From Microbacterium karelineae (lineage in GTDB: Bacteria; Actinomycetota; Actinomycetes; Actinomycetales; Microbacteriaceae): a DNA stretch of 64,000 bases. The position numbers and the translations under genes are program-made. Each line of letters starts with the position of its first letter. Within the stretch, counting starts at the first letter, position 1. Positions 34,870 to 43,840 of this stretch are shown here, piece after piece. The DNA lies in NCBI RefSeq assembly GCF_009745985.1, contig NZ_WFIX01000175.1:62001-126000 (forward strand), read 5' to 3'. The notes below the pieces were generated by a model, which made no database searches, had not been told where the DNA came from, and saw nothing but the letters and a program-made list of their open reading frames with translations.

Positions 34870-35781
34870 TCAGGCGCGTACCGGTGTCTCCCCGCCCTCG
34901 GTGAAGCTCGGGCGCTTCCCGAGAAGCCGCCCGATCACCAGCACGGCTCCGACGATCACCAGTCCCTCGGCGAGGCCCGCGATCGCCGACGCGAGCGTGT
35001 CGCCGAGCCAGACGACGAACGCGCCTGCGGGCTCGAGCGCGTGCTCGATGGAGTGGATGAGGTCGCTGAAGAACGTCAGGCCGATCTCGCCGAGGTTCGC
35101 GAGCACGAGGTGTCCGCCGACCCAGAGCATCGCGACCGTGCCGATGACGCTGATCACGCGGAAGACGGCGGGCATCGAGCGGGCGATGCGTGCGCCGGTG
35201 TGCCGCACGCGCGGATCGTCGTCCTTCGCCATCTTCAGGCCGACGTCGTCGACCTTGACGAGGATCGCGACGGCGCCGTACACGACGACCGTCATGATGA
35301 GCGCGATGACGGCGAGCGCGCCGAGCGTCATCCAGATCCCCAGATCGGGGTCGAGGTTCGAGAGCGAGATGAGCATGATCTCGGTCGACAGGATGAGGTC
35401 GGTGCGCACGGCTCCCGCGACGAGCTTCTTCTCGTCGCGCGCGCCCTCATCGACGTGCCCGTGATGCAGGCCGAACCACTCGAGCACCTTCTCGGCGCCC
35501 TCGAAGCAGAGATACGACCCCCCGAGGATCAGCAGATACGGCAGCACCCACGGCGCGAACGCCGTGAGGAGCAGCGCGATCGGGATGATGATCACGAACT
35601 TGTTCAGGATCGATCCGAGCGCGATCTTCATGACGACCGGCAGCTCGCGCGCGGGTGAGAGCCCCTGCACGTACTGCGGAGTCACGGCGGCGTCGTCGAT
35701 CACGACCCCGGCGGCCTTCGACGACGCCTTGACGGCGGCGCTCAGGATGTCGTCGACGACGGCGAGCAGACCGACGGACAT
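34870..35781 (-). CDS. DUF808 (YedI-like) membrane protein
   Basis: 303 residues from the ATG at 35781 with GGGGG ahead. N-terminus GLLAVVDDILSAAVKASSKA and the segment DDAAVTPQYVQGLSPARELP are characteristic of DUF808. About six membrane helices. Function unknown. Frame upstream of 35781 is not similar to the family. Confidence 0.9.
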   Translation of the reverse strand: MSVGLLAVVDDILSAAVKASSKAAGVVIDDAAVTPQYVQGLSPARELPVVMKIALGSILNKFVIIIPIALLLTAFAPWVLPYLLILGGSYLCFEGAEKVLEWFGLHHGHVDEGARDEKKLVAGAVRTDLILSTEIMLISLSNLDPDLGIWMTLGALAVIALIMTVVVYGAVAILVKVDDVGLKMAKDDDPRVRHTGARIARSMPAVFRVISVIGTVAMLWVGGHLVLANLGEIGLTFFSDLIHSIEHALEPAGAFVVWLGDTLASAIAGLAEGLVIVGAVLVIGRLLGKRPSFTEGGETPVRA

Positions 35782-35860
35782 GGATCCCCCTGTGAGAGTC
35801 GAGTGTCTCGGCGCACCCGCGTCGCGGGGCACACATGCCTATCGTCGCATTCTGCCCGAC

Positions 35861-36097
35861 TCAGCCGTGGGCGCCCTCGGACGGATCCGTGTCGTCCGCG
35901 TCCTCCTCGATCCAGATCGTCGCGGACGGGCACAGATCCCGCGCCTCGCGTGCGGCGGCCCACTCGGAGCGCGGTGGATGCGCGTCGATGACGCTGACGA
36001 ATCCGTCGTCCTCCTCCCGGTTCGCGAACACTCGCGGTGCGATCAAGCTGCAGTTCTCGGACGCGACGCAGGTCGTCGGATTGATGGTCACCTTCAT
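35861..36097 (-). CDS. [3Fe-4S]-type ferredoxin
   Basis: 78 residues. Three cysteines: C-x5-C (CVASENC) near residues 10-16 and CP near 57, the pattern of single-cluster [3Fe-4S] ferredoxins that feed P450s and other oxygenases. The acidic tail fits electron-transfer contacts. No P450 is nearby; a flavoprotein reductase is divergent upstream. Its start region is a tandem duplication that creates a six-residue upstream frame. Confidence 0.85.
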   Translation of the reverse strand: MKVTINPTTCVASENCSLIAPRVFANREEDDGFVSVIDAHPPRSEWAAAREARDLCPSATIWIEEDADDTDPSEGAHG

Positions 36098-36126
36098 GGA
36101 TCCCTCCGTTTCATGGATCCCTCCGT
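36093..36126 (-). repeat. 17-bp tandem duplication of the ferredoxin ribosome site and start
   Basis: Two exact copies of a 17-base unit containing GGAGGGATCC and ATG. The upstream copy starts a frame (36114-36094) coding MKRRDP whose TGA overlaps the ferredoxin ATG (ATGA). Re-initiation or coupling is possible. Confidence 0.7.
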
Positions 36127-36243
36127 CTCGAGCTCGACGAGGATCCCTGCTGACATCCGTCGTCGTATGTGCGATTCTCGGCGATATGGCTCTCAACGTC
36201 ACCACCGTCCGCCGAATCACCTGCTCGAGGGAGGGACGCTGAC

Positions 36244-37692
36244 ATGGCCGATTCCCCGACCTTCGACGTCATCGTGATCGGCGCGGGGCCCGTCGGCGAG
36301 AACGTCGCCGACCGCGCTGTGCAGGGCGGTCTGACCGCCGCGATCGTCGAGAGCGAGCTCGTCGGGGGCGAGTGCTCGTATTGGGCGTGCATGCCGACCA
36401 AGGCGCTCCTGCGCGACGCCGCGGCCCTCCGGGCGGCGCGGAGCCTCCCGGGCGCGAGCGCCGCCGTATCGGGGGAACTCGACGTCGCCGCGGTGCTCGC
36501 GCGTCGTGACGCGTTCGCATCGCACTGGCGGGACGACGGCCAGGTCGACTGGCTCTCCAGCGCGGGGATCGCGCTGTTTCGCGGCGTCGGGCGGATCCGC
36601 GCGCCGCGCGCCGTCGAGGTCGTCGGCGCCGAGGGGGAGGTGACCGTCCTCGAGGCGCGCCACGCCGTCGTCGTCGCGACGGGCAGCCGCGCCGCGATCC
36701 CTCAGATCCCCGGGGCCGCCGACGCGGATCCGTGGACGAGCCGCGAGGCGGCCGCCGCCCAGTCCGTTCCCGGGCGGCTGGCGATCGTCGGCGGTGGGGT
36801 CGTCGCCGCCGAGATGGCGACGGCGTTCGCGGATCTCGGATCGCGCGTGACGCTCATCGCCCGCAGCGGGCTCCTGCCGGCCGTCGAGCCGTTCGCGCGC
36901 GACCTGCTCGCCGAAACCCTCGAACGCAAGGGCGTCGACCTGCGCCTGTCGACGTCGCCGGAGAGTGTTCGCCGCGGTGCCGACGGCACGGTGCGCATCG
37001 CGCTCGGGAGCGGCGGGACGGTCGACGCCGACGAGTTCCTCGTCGCGACCGGCCGCGCGCCGCGCACGGACGACATCGGGCTCGAGAACGTCGGGCTCGA
37101 GGCGGGCGCGTGGCTGGACGTCGATGAGTCGCTGCGTGTCGTCGACCGGGCGGGAGCGGTCATCGACGACGGCTGGCTGTACGCGGTCGGCGACGTCAAC
37201 CACCGCGCCCTCCTCACCCACCAGGGCAAGTATCAGGCGCGTGCGGCGGGTGACGCGATCGTCGCCCGCGCGCGGGGTGCGTCCGTCGACGACGCGGCCT
37301 GGGGCGCGCACGCGGCCACGGCGGATCACCGCGCCATGCCGCAGGTGATCTTCGCGGATCCGGAGATCGCGTCGGTCGGCCACACGGCCGCGTCCGCCGC
37401 GGACGCGGGGATCCGCGCGCGCTCGGTCGAATACGACCTCGCTTCCGTGGCCGGATCCTCGCTGCACGCCGACGGCTACGAGGGCCGCGCGGGGATGGTC
37501 GTCGACGAGGACAGGAAGGTGCTCGTCGGCTTCACCATCGTCGGCGCGGACGTCGCCGAGCTGCTCCACGCGGCGACGATCGCGATCGCCGGCGAGGTGT
37601 CGATCGACCGGCTCTGGCACGCGACCGCCCCGTATCCGACGATGAGCGAGGTCTGGCTGCGGCTCCTCGAGGCCTACGGCCGGCCCGGGTAG
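36244..37692 (+). CDS. FAD-dependent disulfide-oxidoreductase-type flavoprotein
   Basis: 482 residues. FAD site VIGAGPVGENVADRA at the N-terminus, redox Cys pair in GGECSYWACMPTKALLR, NAD(P) site VGGGVVAAEMATAFADLGSR near 180, second FAD motif LYAVGDVN. The C-terminus reads HATAPYPTMSEVWL; the His-Pro pair of glutathione/mercuric reductases is changed. Member of the PNDR family; substrate open. ATG at 36244 with GGAGGG ahead. Divergent ferredoxin may be its electron partner. Confidence 0.88.
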   Translation: MADSPTFDVIVIGAGPVGENVADRAVQGGLTAAIVESELVGGECSYWACMPTKALLRDAAALRAARSLPGASAAVSGELDVAAVLARRDAFASHWRDDGQVDWLSSAGIALFRGVGRIRAPRAVEVVGAEGEVTVLEARHAVVVATGSRAAIPQIPGAADADPWTSREAAAAQSVPGRLAIVGGGVVAAEMATAFADLGSRVTLIARSGLLPAVEPFARDLLAETLERKGVDLRLSTSPESVRRGADGTVRIALGSGGTVDADEFLVATGRAPRTDDIGLENVGLEAGAWLDVDESLRVVDRAGAVIDDGWLYAVGDVNHRALLTHQGKYQARAAGDAIVARARGASVDDAAWGAHAATADHRAMPQVIFADPEIASVGHTAASAADAGIRARSVEYDLASVAGSSLHADGYEGRAGMVVDEDRKVLVGFTIVGADVAELLHAATIAIAGEVSIDRLWHATAPYPTMSEVWLRLLEAYGRPG

Positions 37693-37737
37693 CGCGCCGC
37701 TCAGCCCGCTCCTCAGGTCCGCGGCTACCCTCGTCGC

Positions 37738-38103
37738 ATGCGCCGACTCGCCATCCTCCCGGTTCTCGCCGTGACCCTCCTCGCCGGCTGCTCGCAGGTC
37801 ACGCAGTTCGCGGGCGAGACCGTCGGCGTGCCGGTCGAGAAGATCTGCACGACCTTCGACGACGCGTATGCGCAGTACGAGACCCTGCTCGAGACGGGCG
37901 ATGCGACCGAGGAGCAGGTCGAGGCCGCGCGCGACGACCTCGTGGCGATCCTCGAGGATCTCGCCGAGGACGTGGATGGCCAGGTCGGCGACGTCATCCG
38001 AACGAACGCCGAGCGGCTCTCCGAGACGGCCGACATCCAGTCGCCCGACGCCGTCGCGGCGATCGAGCAGGCACGGGACTCCGTCTCCGCGTTCTGCGGC
38101 TGA
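37738..38103 (+). CDS. Small lipoprotein
   Basis: 121 residues. Signal peptide with lipobox LLAGC (Cys19), then a helical acidic domain with a Cys near each end (KICTTF, SAFCG) that could pair. No family recognised; surface-anchored, function unknown. Confidence 0.75.
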   Translation: MRRLAILPVLAVTLLAGCSQVTQFAGETVGVPVEKICTTFDDAYAQYETLLETGDATEEQVEAARDDLVAILEDLAEDVDGQVGDVIRTNAERLSETADIQSPDAVAAIEQARDSVSAFCG

Positions 38104-38124
38104 ACGGCCTACCGCGCCCGCGCG

Positions 38125-38288
38125 CTAGGGCATGTCTCACAATTGGAGCCGCAACGAGCAAGGTCGCGAGTGCGTGCATCGCAAGGCGGAAGAGGGAGGC
38201 GATGCGCGCATCGTCGACCGATGACAACGCCGCGAGGCGCGTGCTCGCGACCTGCGCAGTAGGCGATCAATTGTGAGACATGCCCTAG
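38125..38288. mobile_element. MITE of IS5 type with CTAG target duplication
   Basis: Perfect 17-bp terminal inverted repeats GGCATGTCTCACAATTG (38129-38145) and its complement (38268-38284) bound a 156-bp noncoding element. CTAG flanks both ends (38125-38128, 38285-38288), the YTAR duplication of IS5-subgroup elements. No transposase inside. Its right end sits 12 bases before the next start codon. Confidence 0.85.
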
Positions 38289-38300
38289 TGTGCAGGGGTG

Positions 38301-38852
38301 ATGGCGAACCACACCAGGGCGATGCTGCGGAATCTTCCTTCGCTCGCGGGCGATGCCCCTGCGCTCGATCGCGACGCGCTGCCGGAGGACCCCGTGACGC
38401 TGTTCCTCGACTGGCTCGGCGTCGCCGTGCGACAGGGCGTGCCCGAACCACATGCGATGACGCTGTCGACCGTCGATGCCGAAGGGATCCCCGACGCCAG
38501 GGCGCTCCTCCTCAAAGACGTCGACGTGCGCGGGTGGGCATTCGCCAGCGAGGCGTCGAGCCCCAAAGGGCGGCAGCTGCGCGACCGGCCGGCGGCCGCC
38601 CTGAGCTTCTGGTGGCAGCCCCTCGTCCGGGCGGTGCGCGTGCGGGGCGCCGTCATCGAGGCATCGCGTGAGGAGAGCGAGGCCGACCTTCGTGAGCGCG
38701 GCGAGGAGGCCCGCCGCCGCGTCGATGCCGACGACTGGACGCTCTGGCGCGTGAGGCCGACGCGCGTCGAGTTCTGGCAGGGATCCTCGGATCGTGCCCA
38801 CCACCGCATCGAATACCTCGCGGACGGCGACGGCTGGCGGATCCGCGCATGA
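38301..38852 (+). CDS. Pyridoxamine 5'-phosphate oxidase-family protein
   Basis: 183 residues from the ATG at 38301 (GTG at 38298 is in frame). FMN-binding split barrel of PdxH/PhzG kind: AMTLSTVDAEGIPDARALLL, FASEASSPKGRQLRD, AALSFWWQPLVRAVRVRG. It lacks some PdxH substrate residues. TAGTGT, a -10 candidate, straddles the MITE end (38286-38291), so the MITE replaced its upstream promoter region. Confidence 0.85.
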   Translation: MANHTRAMLRNLPSLAGDAPALDRDALPEDPVTLFLDWLGVAVRQGVPEPHAMTLSTVDAEGIPDARALLLKDVDVRGWAFASEASSPKGRQLRDRPAAALSFWWQPLVRAVRVRGAVIEASREESEADLRERGEEARRRVDADDWTLWRVRPTRVEFWQGSSDRAHHRIEYLADGDGWRIRA

Positions 38853-38999
38853 CGGGACGACGCGCCACGGTACCGACCGTTCACGCGGTCCGCCGCGGCT
38901 GACGCCCCAACCCCCTTGTGCCCCGCGTCCGTGCGGCGGAGCATCGTCCTGGGGCCGCGCTCTCTCCGAACGCGGCCCATGTCGAACAGGGGAGAGCAC

Positions 39000-39383
39000 A
39001 TGAAGATCCGCAGCCGCGCCGACGTGCCGTTCAGCGGATTCGCCGTGGACGACACGGCGGCGGCTCAGGCGTTCTATTCGGAGGTGCTCGGGCTCGCGGT
39101 CACGGAGGAGCACGGCATGCTCACGATCGAGCTCGGGCCGGGATCGAGCGTCCTCGCGTACCCGAAGCCTGGTCACGTGCCAGCGCAGCACACGATCCTC
39201 AACGTCCCGGTCCGCGACATCGACGACGCCGTCGCGAGTCTCGAGGAGGCGGGCGTCGGCATGCTGCGCTACGACGGGTTCGGGCAGGACGACCACGGCA
39301 TCGTTCGGATGGACGGCGGCCCGCCCATCGCGTGGTTCACGGACCCCGCGGGCAACGTCCTGTCCGTGCTGCAGCTCGACTGA
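39000..39383 (+). CDS. VOC-family protein
   Basis: 127 residues. VOC fold: FSGFAVDDTAAAQAFYSEVL, GLAVTEEHGMLTIELG, and the second unit NVPVRDIDDAVASLEEAGVG with WFTDPAGNVLSVLQL. GGGGAGAG ribosome site. 38853-38999 upstream has no gene. Ligand unknown. Confidence 0.85.
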   Translation: MKIRSRADVPFSGFAVDDTAAAQAFYSEVLGLAVTEEHGMLTIELGPGSSVLAYPKPGHVPAQHTILNVPVRDIDDAVASLEEAGVGMLRYDGFGQDDHGIVRMDGGPPIAWFTDPAGNVLSVLQLD

Positions 39384-39492
39384 GATCCCGCGTCGGGTGC
39401 GCTCATCCGTCTCGGATCTGCGCGGGAACCCGCAAACGGATCGCCCGTCGGCACCCATACCCGTGCCGCGATCGCGCTGATACGCTCGCGCC

Positions 39493-40158
39493 ATGGATCC
39501 CAATGCGCGCCCCGAGATCGCCCTTCCGGACGGCCGAGATGCCGTGGACGTGTTCGGTGAGACGACGGTCGACGGGATCTGGCCGCACCTGCTCGTGCCG
39601 CGCGACGGCGACAGCGCCGAGACCCTCGCGACGTCGCTGCATTCGCTCGCCTCGTCGGACGTGATCCCGGTCGCGCCCGACTCGTCGAGCTTCGAAGACC
39701 TCGCCCGCGCGCTCTGGGACGCGCGGCGCGCGCAGCAGGAGGCGTGGCCCGCCGAGGGGTGGGTGCTCGACCGGATCACCGCGCGGCTGCGCGCGAACGG
39801 CATCGCCGCGGTGTGGACGCTGCAGGTCGAGTCGGACGGCGCCGCCGTCGACGCCCTCGATCACCTGCGCGCCGAGGGCATGCGCGGCGCCGTCTTCCTC
39901 TCGGAATCGGAGGCCGTCGAACTGGCGCTCGAGCCGGGGGAGGCGCACGTCGGCACCGAGGGCTTCGTCCAGCCGCGGCGCCACGGGCTGCTCGGCCGGC
40001 GCGAGATCGACGTCGACGAGTACCGCACAGCGTGCGAGGCCGTCTCCGGTGAGCTCGTCGCCGCTGCGCGCGCGGAAGGGGTCGAGGCGATCTGGGACGG
40101 CGACTGGGAGCGCCGCGTCGTGCTCGAGAACGTGCAGTTCGTCGCACGGCTGCCGTGA
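39493..40158 (+). CDS. Conserved hypothetical protein (possibly DUF6891-like)
   Basis: 221 residues, soluble, acidic, no signal or membrane segment. The stretch WPAEGWVLDRITARLRANGI with later DALDHLRAEGMRGAVFLSES and AHVGTEGFVQ recalls DUF6891 proteins; this is a weak match. Coupled to the SRPBCC gene by a GTGA overlap. Confidence 0.6.
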   Translation: MDPNARPEIALPDGRDAVDVFGETTVDGIWPHLLVPRDGDSAETLATSLHSLASSDVIPVAPDSSSFEDLARALWDARRAQQEAWPAEGWVLDRITARLRANGIAAVWTLQVESDGAAVDALDHLRAEGMRGAVFLSESEAVELALEPGEAHVGTEGFVQPRRHGLLGRREIDVDEYRTACEAVSGELVAAARAEGVEAIWDGDWERRVVLENVQFVARLP

Positions 40159-40577
40159 GCGGATCCGCGATGGAGTCACGTCATATCAGCGTCATCATCG
40201 CCGCGGATCCCGACGACGTGTACGCGTTCGCCGCGGATCCCGCGAATCTCCCACGGTGGGCATCCGGTCTCGCGCAGTCCGACGTGGAGGTGCGCGGCGA
40301 CGAGCTCGTCGTCGCCTCGCCCATGGGCGAGGTGGTCGTGCGATTCGCGCCGCGCAACGCGTACGGGATCCTGGATCACGCGGTCACGCTGCCGTCCGGC
40401 GAGACGGTCGACAACCCGCTGCGCGTCGTCGCGCATCCGGGCGGCGCGGAGGTCGTGTTCACCGTTCGGCGGCGCGCGATGACGGACGATGAGTTCGCGC
40501 GCGACTGCGGTGCGGTCGCGGAGGATCTCGCGCGCCTGCGTGGGATCCTCGAGGCGGAGCGTTCGCCGCGCGACTGA
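40155..40577 (+). CDS. SRPBCC/polyketide-cyclase-like protein
   Basis: 140 residues (135 if the ATG at 40170 is used). SRPBCC lipid-pocket fold: ISVIIAADPDDVYAFAADPA and NLPRWASGL at the start, alternating strands and a C-terminal helix (FARDCGAVAEDLARLRGILE). GTG start overlaps the upstream stop. Ligand unknown. Confidence 0.78.
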   Translation: MSGSAMESRHISVIIAADPDDVYAFAADPANLPRWASGLAQSDVEVRGDELVVASPMGEVVVRFAPRNAYGILDHAVTLPSGETVDNPLRVVAHPGGAEVVFTVRRRAMTDDEFARDCGAVAEDLARLRGILEAERSPRD

Positions 40578-40604
40578 GATCGCGCCGAGGAATCGAGGAC
40601 GATC

Positions 40605-41891
40605 ATGGCAGCAGTCATCCGGGACATCCGCAGCGACGACCTGGGGCGCATCGTCACGCTCTGGGATGCGACGCTGTCACCCGGCGATGAACCCGTCTAT
40701 GGGCTGTCGGAGGTGCTCGCCTCGTGTCAGGCCGACGAGGCCGTCGTCGCCGTCGGCGACGACGGGGAGCGGCTGCTCGGCGCGGCGGTCGGACGCGCCG
40801 CGCACGAGCAGGGCTGGATCGTGTATCTCGCTGTGCTGCCGGAGGTGCAGGGGCAGGACCTCGGGGGGCGTCTCCTCGACGCGCTCGAGCGGCGCCTCGC
40901 CGCGAGCGGCATCAGCACACTGTGCAGCCTGGTGCCGTCGCGGGAGTCGGCGACCCTGGAGGCCTTCACGGCGAACGGCTTCACCCTCGAGCACGAGCTG
41001 CGTTACGCCGAGCGCCGGATCCCGGTGCAGGGACGCGACCTCGCTCTGCTGCGCGAGCTCGGCGGCCGGATGCTCCCGCGGGGGCACTGGGAGGCCGTGG
41101 GCGGCATGCGACGGGAGAAGGAGCTGCTCGAGCGGCGCCTGGTGATGCCCCTCGCCCATCCGGAGCTCGCCGAGCGATACGGCGTGGTTCCGCCGCGGGC
41201 CGCCGTGCTGTTCGGACCGCCGGGAACGGGCAAGACGACCTTCGCGAAGGCCGTCGCGTCGCGCCTCCAGTGGCCGTTCGTCGAGGTGTTCCCCTCGCGT
41301 CTGGGCGGCGACCCCGCCGGCCTCGCCGCCGCGCTGCGCGAGACCTTCTCGCAGATCGCGGAGCTCGAGCGGGCGGTGATCTTCATCGACGAGGTGGAGG
41401 AGATCGCCTCGCACCGCAAGGGGGATCCGCCGTCGCCGCTGCAGGGCGTGACGAACGAGCTGCTGAAGATCATCCCCGACGTGCGGGAGCAGAGCGACCG
41501 GCTGCTGATCTGCGCCACCAACTTCATCCGCTCCCTCGACTCCGCGCTGCTGCGGCACGGGCGTTTCGACTACGTGCTGCCGATCGGGCTGCCCGATGAG
41601 GAGGCCCGCGAGGCGATCTGGTCGCGCTACATCTCCGCCGAGGTGCGGTCGGAGGTGGATGCGCATGCGCTGGTCCTCGCGAGCGAGGGCCTCACGCCGG
41701 CCGACATCGAGCACGCGGCGCGCCGTGCCGCGCAGGGCGCATTCGAGCGCGCCGTCGCGGAGGGCGGGGCGGCCGCCCACGGGCCGACCACGGAGGACTT
41801 CCTGCAGGCGCTGCGCGGCATCCGGCCGACCGTCGGCGAGGACGTCGTGGCCGAGTTCCTCGAGGACATCGAGACGCTCGGCCGCACCTGA
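40605..41891 (+). CDS. GNAT-AAA+ ATPase fusion protein
   Basis: 428 residues. N-terminal GNAT acetyltransferase (1-140; acetyl-CoA loop VLPEVQGQDLGGRLLDALER) fused to an AAA+ ATPase: Walker A GPPGTGKTT (204-212), Walker B VIFIDEVEE (258-266), sensor-1 ICATN, Arg-finger region RHGRFD. The ATPase resembles SpoVK/FtsH-like AAA domains without a protease. Suggests ATP-driven remodelling tied to acetylation; no known pathway. Short gap (15 bases) to a hydrolase gene in the same direction. Confidence 0.88.
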   Translation: MAAVIRDIRSDDLGRIVTLWDATLSPGDEPVYGLSEVLASCQADEAVVAVGDDGERLLGAAVGRAAHEQGWIVYLAVLPEVQGQDLGGRLLDALERRLAASGISTLCSLVPSRESATLEAFTANGFTLEHELRYAERRIPVQGRDLALLRELGGRMLPRGHWEAVGGMRREKELLERRLVMPLAHPELAERYGVVPPRAAVLFGPPGTGKTTFAKAVASRLQWPFVEVFPSRLGGDPAGLAAALRETFSQIAELERAVIFIDEVEEIASHRKGDPPSPLQGVTNELLKIIPDVREQSDRLLICATNFIRSLDSALLRHGRFDYVLPIGLPDEEAREAIWSRYISAEVRSEVDAHALVLASEGLTPADIEHAARRAAQGAFERAVAEGGAAAHGPTTEDFLQALRGIRPTVGEDVVAEFLEDIETLGRT

Positions 41892-41906
41892 ACGAAGGGG
41901 AGGACG

Positions 41907-42767
41907 ATGAGACAGGAGACCGTGCGCACCAACGGCGTCGATCTGGCGACGGAGGTGCACGGCGATCCCAGCGATCCCGCCGTCCTCCTCCTGCACGGCG
42001 CGGGGCAGTGCCTCGTGTCGTGGCCCGATGACCTCGTGCGGATGCTCGTCGACGCGCGCCGATGCGTCGTCCGCTACGACAGCCGCGACGCGGGGATCTC
42101 GACGATGTTCCCCGCCGGAGAACCCGGATATGGGCTGCCCGACGTCGTCGCCGACGCCTCCGGACTGCTGCTCGCGCTCGGGATCGACCGCGCCCACCTC
42201 GTCGGCGTATCCGGCGGCACGGCCGTCGCGCAGCTGATGGCGCTCGACCACCCCGAACAGGTCGCGTCGCTCACCCTCATGGAAGGCACCCCGGGCGGCC
42301 CCGGGCACGAGACCCCCGACCTGCCGCCGATGACGTCCGAGCTGCTCGCGCTCTTCTCGGAGGAGCAGCCCATCCCGGATCTCTCCGACCGCGTCGCCGC
42401 CGTCGAGTATCTCGTCGACGCCGAGCGTCCCTTCGCGGCGACGTCGCGCCCGTTCGACGAGGCCGGCGTCCGAGCGATCGCCGAGCGCGTCGCCGAGCAC
42501 GCCGCCGACCTCGAGACGATGATGGCGAACGCGTTCCTCGCGGATCCCGGTCCGCCGTGGCGCGAACGTCTCCCCGACATCGAGGTGCCGACGCTCGTGC
42601 TGCACGGCACCGAGGATCCGCTGTTCCCGATCGAGCACGGGCGCGCGCTCGCCGCAGAGATCCCTTCGGCGCGCCTCATCGAGCTTCCGCAGACGGGCCA
42701 TGAGATCGTCCCGCGGCACCTCTGGGATCGCGTCGTGCCGGAGATCGTCGCGCATACGCGCCCCTGA
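41907..42767 (+). CDS. Alpha/beta hydrolase
   Basis: 286 residues. Ser nucleophile in GVSGGTAVAQ, oxyanion HGAGQCLVSW, acid Asp in HGTEDPLFP, His in QTGHEIVP. RYDSRDAGIST near 52 is typical of the RdmC/aclacinomycin-methylesterase-like group. Strong GGGGAGG ribosome site; same operon as the GNAT-AAA gene. Confidence 0.88.
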   Translation: MRQETVRTNGVDLATEVHGDPSDPAVLLLHGAGQCLVSWPDDLVRMLVDARRCVVRYDSRDAGISTMFPAGEPGYGLPDVVADASGLLLALGIDRAHLVGVSGGTAVAQLMALDHPEQVASLTLMEGTPGGPGHETPDLPPMTSELLALFSEEQPIPDLSDRVAAVEYLVDAERPFAATSRPFDEAGVRAIAERVAEHAADLETMMANAFLADPGPPWRERLPDIEVPTLVLHGTEDPLFPIEHGRALAAEIPSARLIELPQTGHEIVPRHLWDRVVPEIVAHTRP

Positions 42768-42791
42768 CGACGAGCATGGCATCATCGGGAG

Positions 42792-43310
42792 ATGCCAGAG
42801 CTCCTCGTGCCCGACGCGCGCCTCCACGAATCATTCCTCGACTCGCACCGCGAGTGGGCCGGAGCGACGCAGGACGGCGCAGGGATCCACGACGATGATG
42901 ACGTCGTGAGCTCGGAGGGATTCGCGAGGTATGTGGCAGAGCTCGTGGCGAGCGAGCACACGCCGCGTCGGCCGGGGCTCGTGACCGACACCTATCGCTG
43001 GATCGTCGAGGGCGACGAATACCTCGGCGCGATCTCGTTCCGACACGAGCTGACCGAGTACCTCGAGAGCTTCGGCGGCCACATCGGCTACGGGATCCGT
43101 CCTTCCGCGCGCCGGCGCGGCCTCGCGACCTGGGCCCTCGCCCGCACCCTCGACATGGCCCGCGAGCGCGGCTACGACCGCGTGCTCGTCACGTGTCGCG
43201 ACGACAACGCGGCCTCGGCCCGCACGATCGAGAAGAGCGGCGGCGTCCTCGAGGATCGGCGCGCGCACGGCGACGTGCTCATGCGCCGCTACTGGATCCT
43301 GCTCGGCTGA
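42792..43310 (+). CDS. GNAT acetyltransferase
   Basis: 172 residues. Acetyl-CoA binding loop YGIRPSARRRGLATWALART near 98-117, and the RDDNAASARTIEKSGGVLED segment of RimJ-like GNATs. No ribosome site; CATCAT ends six bases before the ATG, so a leaderless start is possible. Substrate unknown. Confidence 0.87.
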   Translation: MPELLVPDARLHESFLDSHREWAGATQDGAGIHDDDDVVSSEGFARYVAELVASEHTPRRPGLVTDTYRWIVEGDEYLGAISFRHELTEYLESFGGHIGYGIRPSARRRGLATWALARTLDMARERGYDRVLVTCRDDNAASARTIEKSGGVLEDRRAHGDVLMRRYWILLG

Positions 43311-43323
43311 TCGCGACGAGTGC

Positions 43324-43821
43324 TCATCCGGACTGCGTCGGCGGTCGCCACGGCTCTGCGGGGTCGATCGCCGCGTTGATCGCACGGCTGATCGCGCCGA
43401 GCTGGCGCACCTGGGATTCGCTGAGGGGCTCGAAGACGAGCCTCTCGACAAGCGCGTGGTGCCCGGGTGTCGACCGGGCGAGCGCGTCGCCACCCGCATC
43501 GGTCAGCACGGCGAGAGAGACGCGACCATCCTCCGGATCGACGTCGCGCCGCACCAGCCCCTTCTTCTCCAGGCGCGTGATCGCACGCGACAGGCGTGAG
43601 AGCGTGCAGCTCGCGTAACCAGCGAGCGTGCTCATCCGCAGCGCACGATCGGATGCGGTGCCGAGCGCGAACAGGAGTCCGTGTTCGAAGTGGCTCAGAT
43701 CGCTGTCGCGCTGCAGCTGGGCGTCGAGCGCCGCAGGCAGTCGCTCGAGGAGCGTCGCGATGGCGGCCCAGGCCTCCAGGTGTGCGGCGTCGAGGCCGGG
43801 TGGGGGAGAAGGTCGCGTCAC
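43324..43821 (-). CDS. MarR-family regulator
   Basis: 165 residues, GTG start. Winged helix with MSTLAGYASCTLSRLSRAIT and the wing RRDVDPEDGRVSLAVLTDAG. Divergent from an SDR gene; two near-identical palindromes in the shared promoter region are its probable binding sites. Confidence 0.9.
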   Translation of the reverse strand: MTRPSPPPGLDAAHLEAWAAIATLLERLPAALDAQLQRDSDLSHFEHGLLFALGTASDRALRMSTLAGYASCTLSRLSRAITRLEKKGLVRRDVDPEDGRVSLAVLTDAGGDALARSTPGHHALVERLVFEPLSESQVRQLGAISRAINAAIDPAEPWRPPTQSG

Positions 43822-43840
43822 AGTTCGAGGCTAGCGCATT

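Noticed and set aside
40677-42827. 716-codon open frame against the GNAT-AAA and hydrolase genes
   Set aside because: Composition is Arg/Glu/His/Leu-rich without motifs; mirror of real genes.
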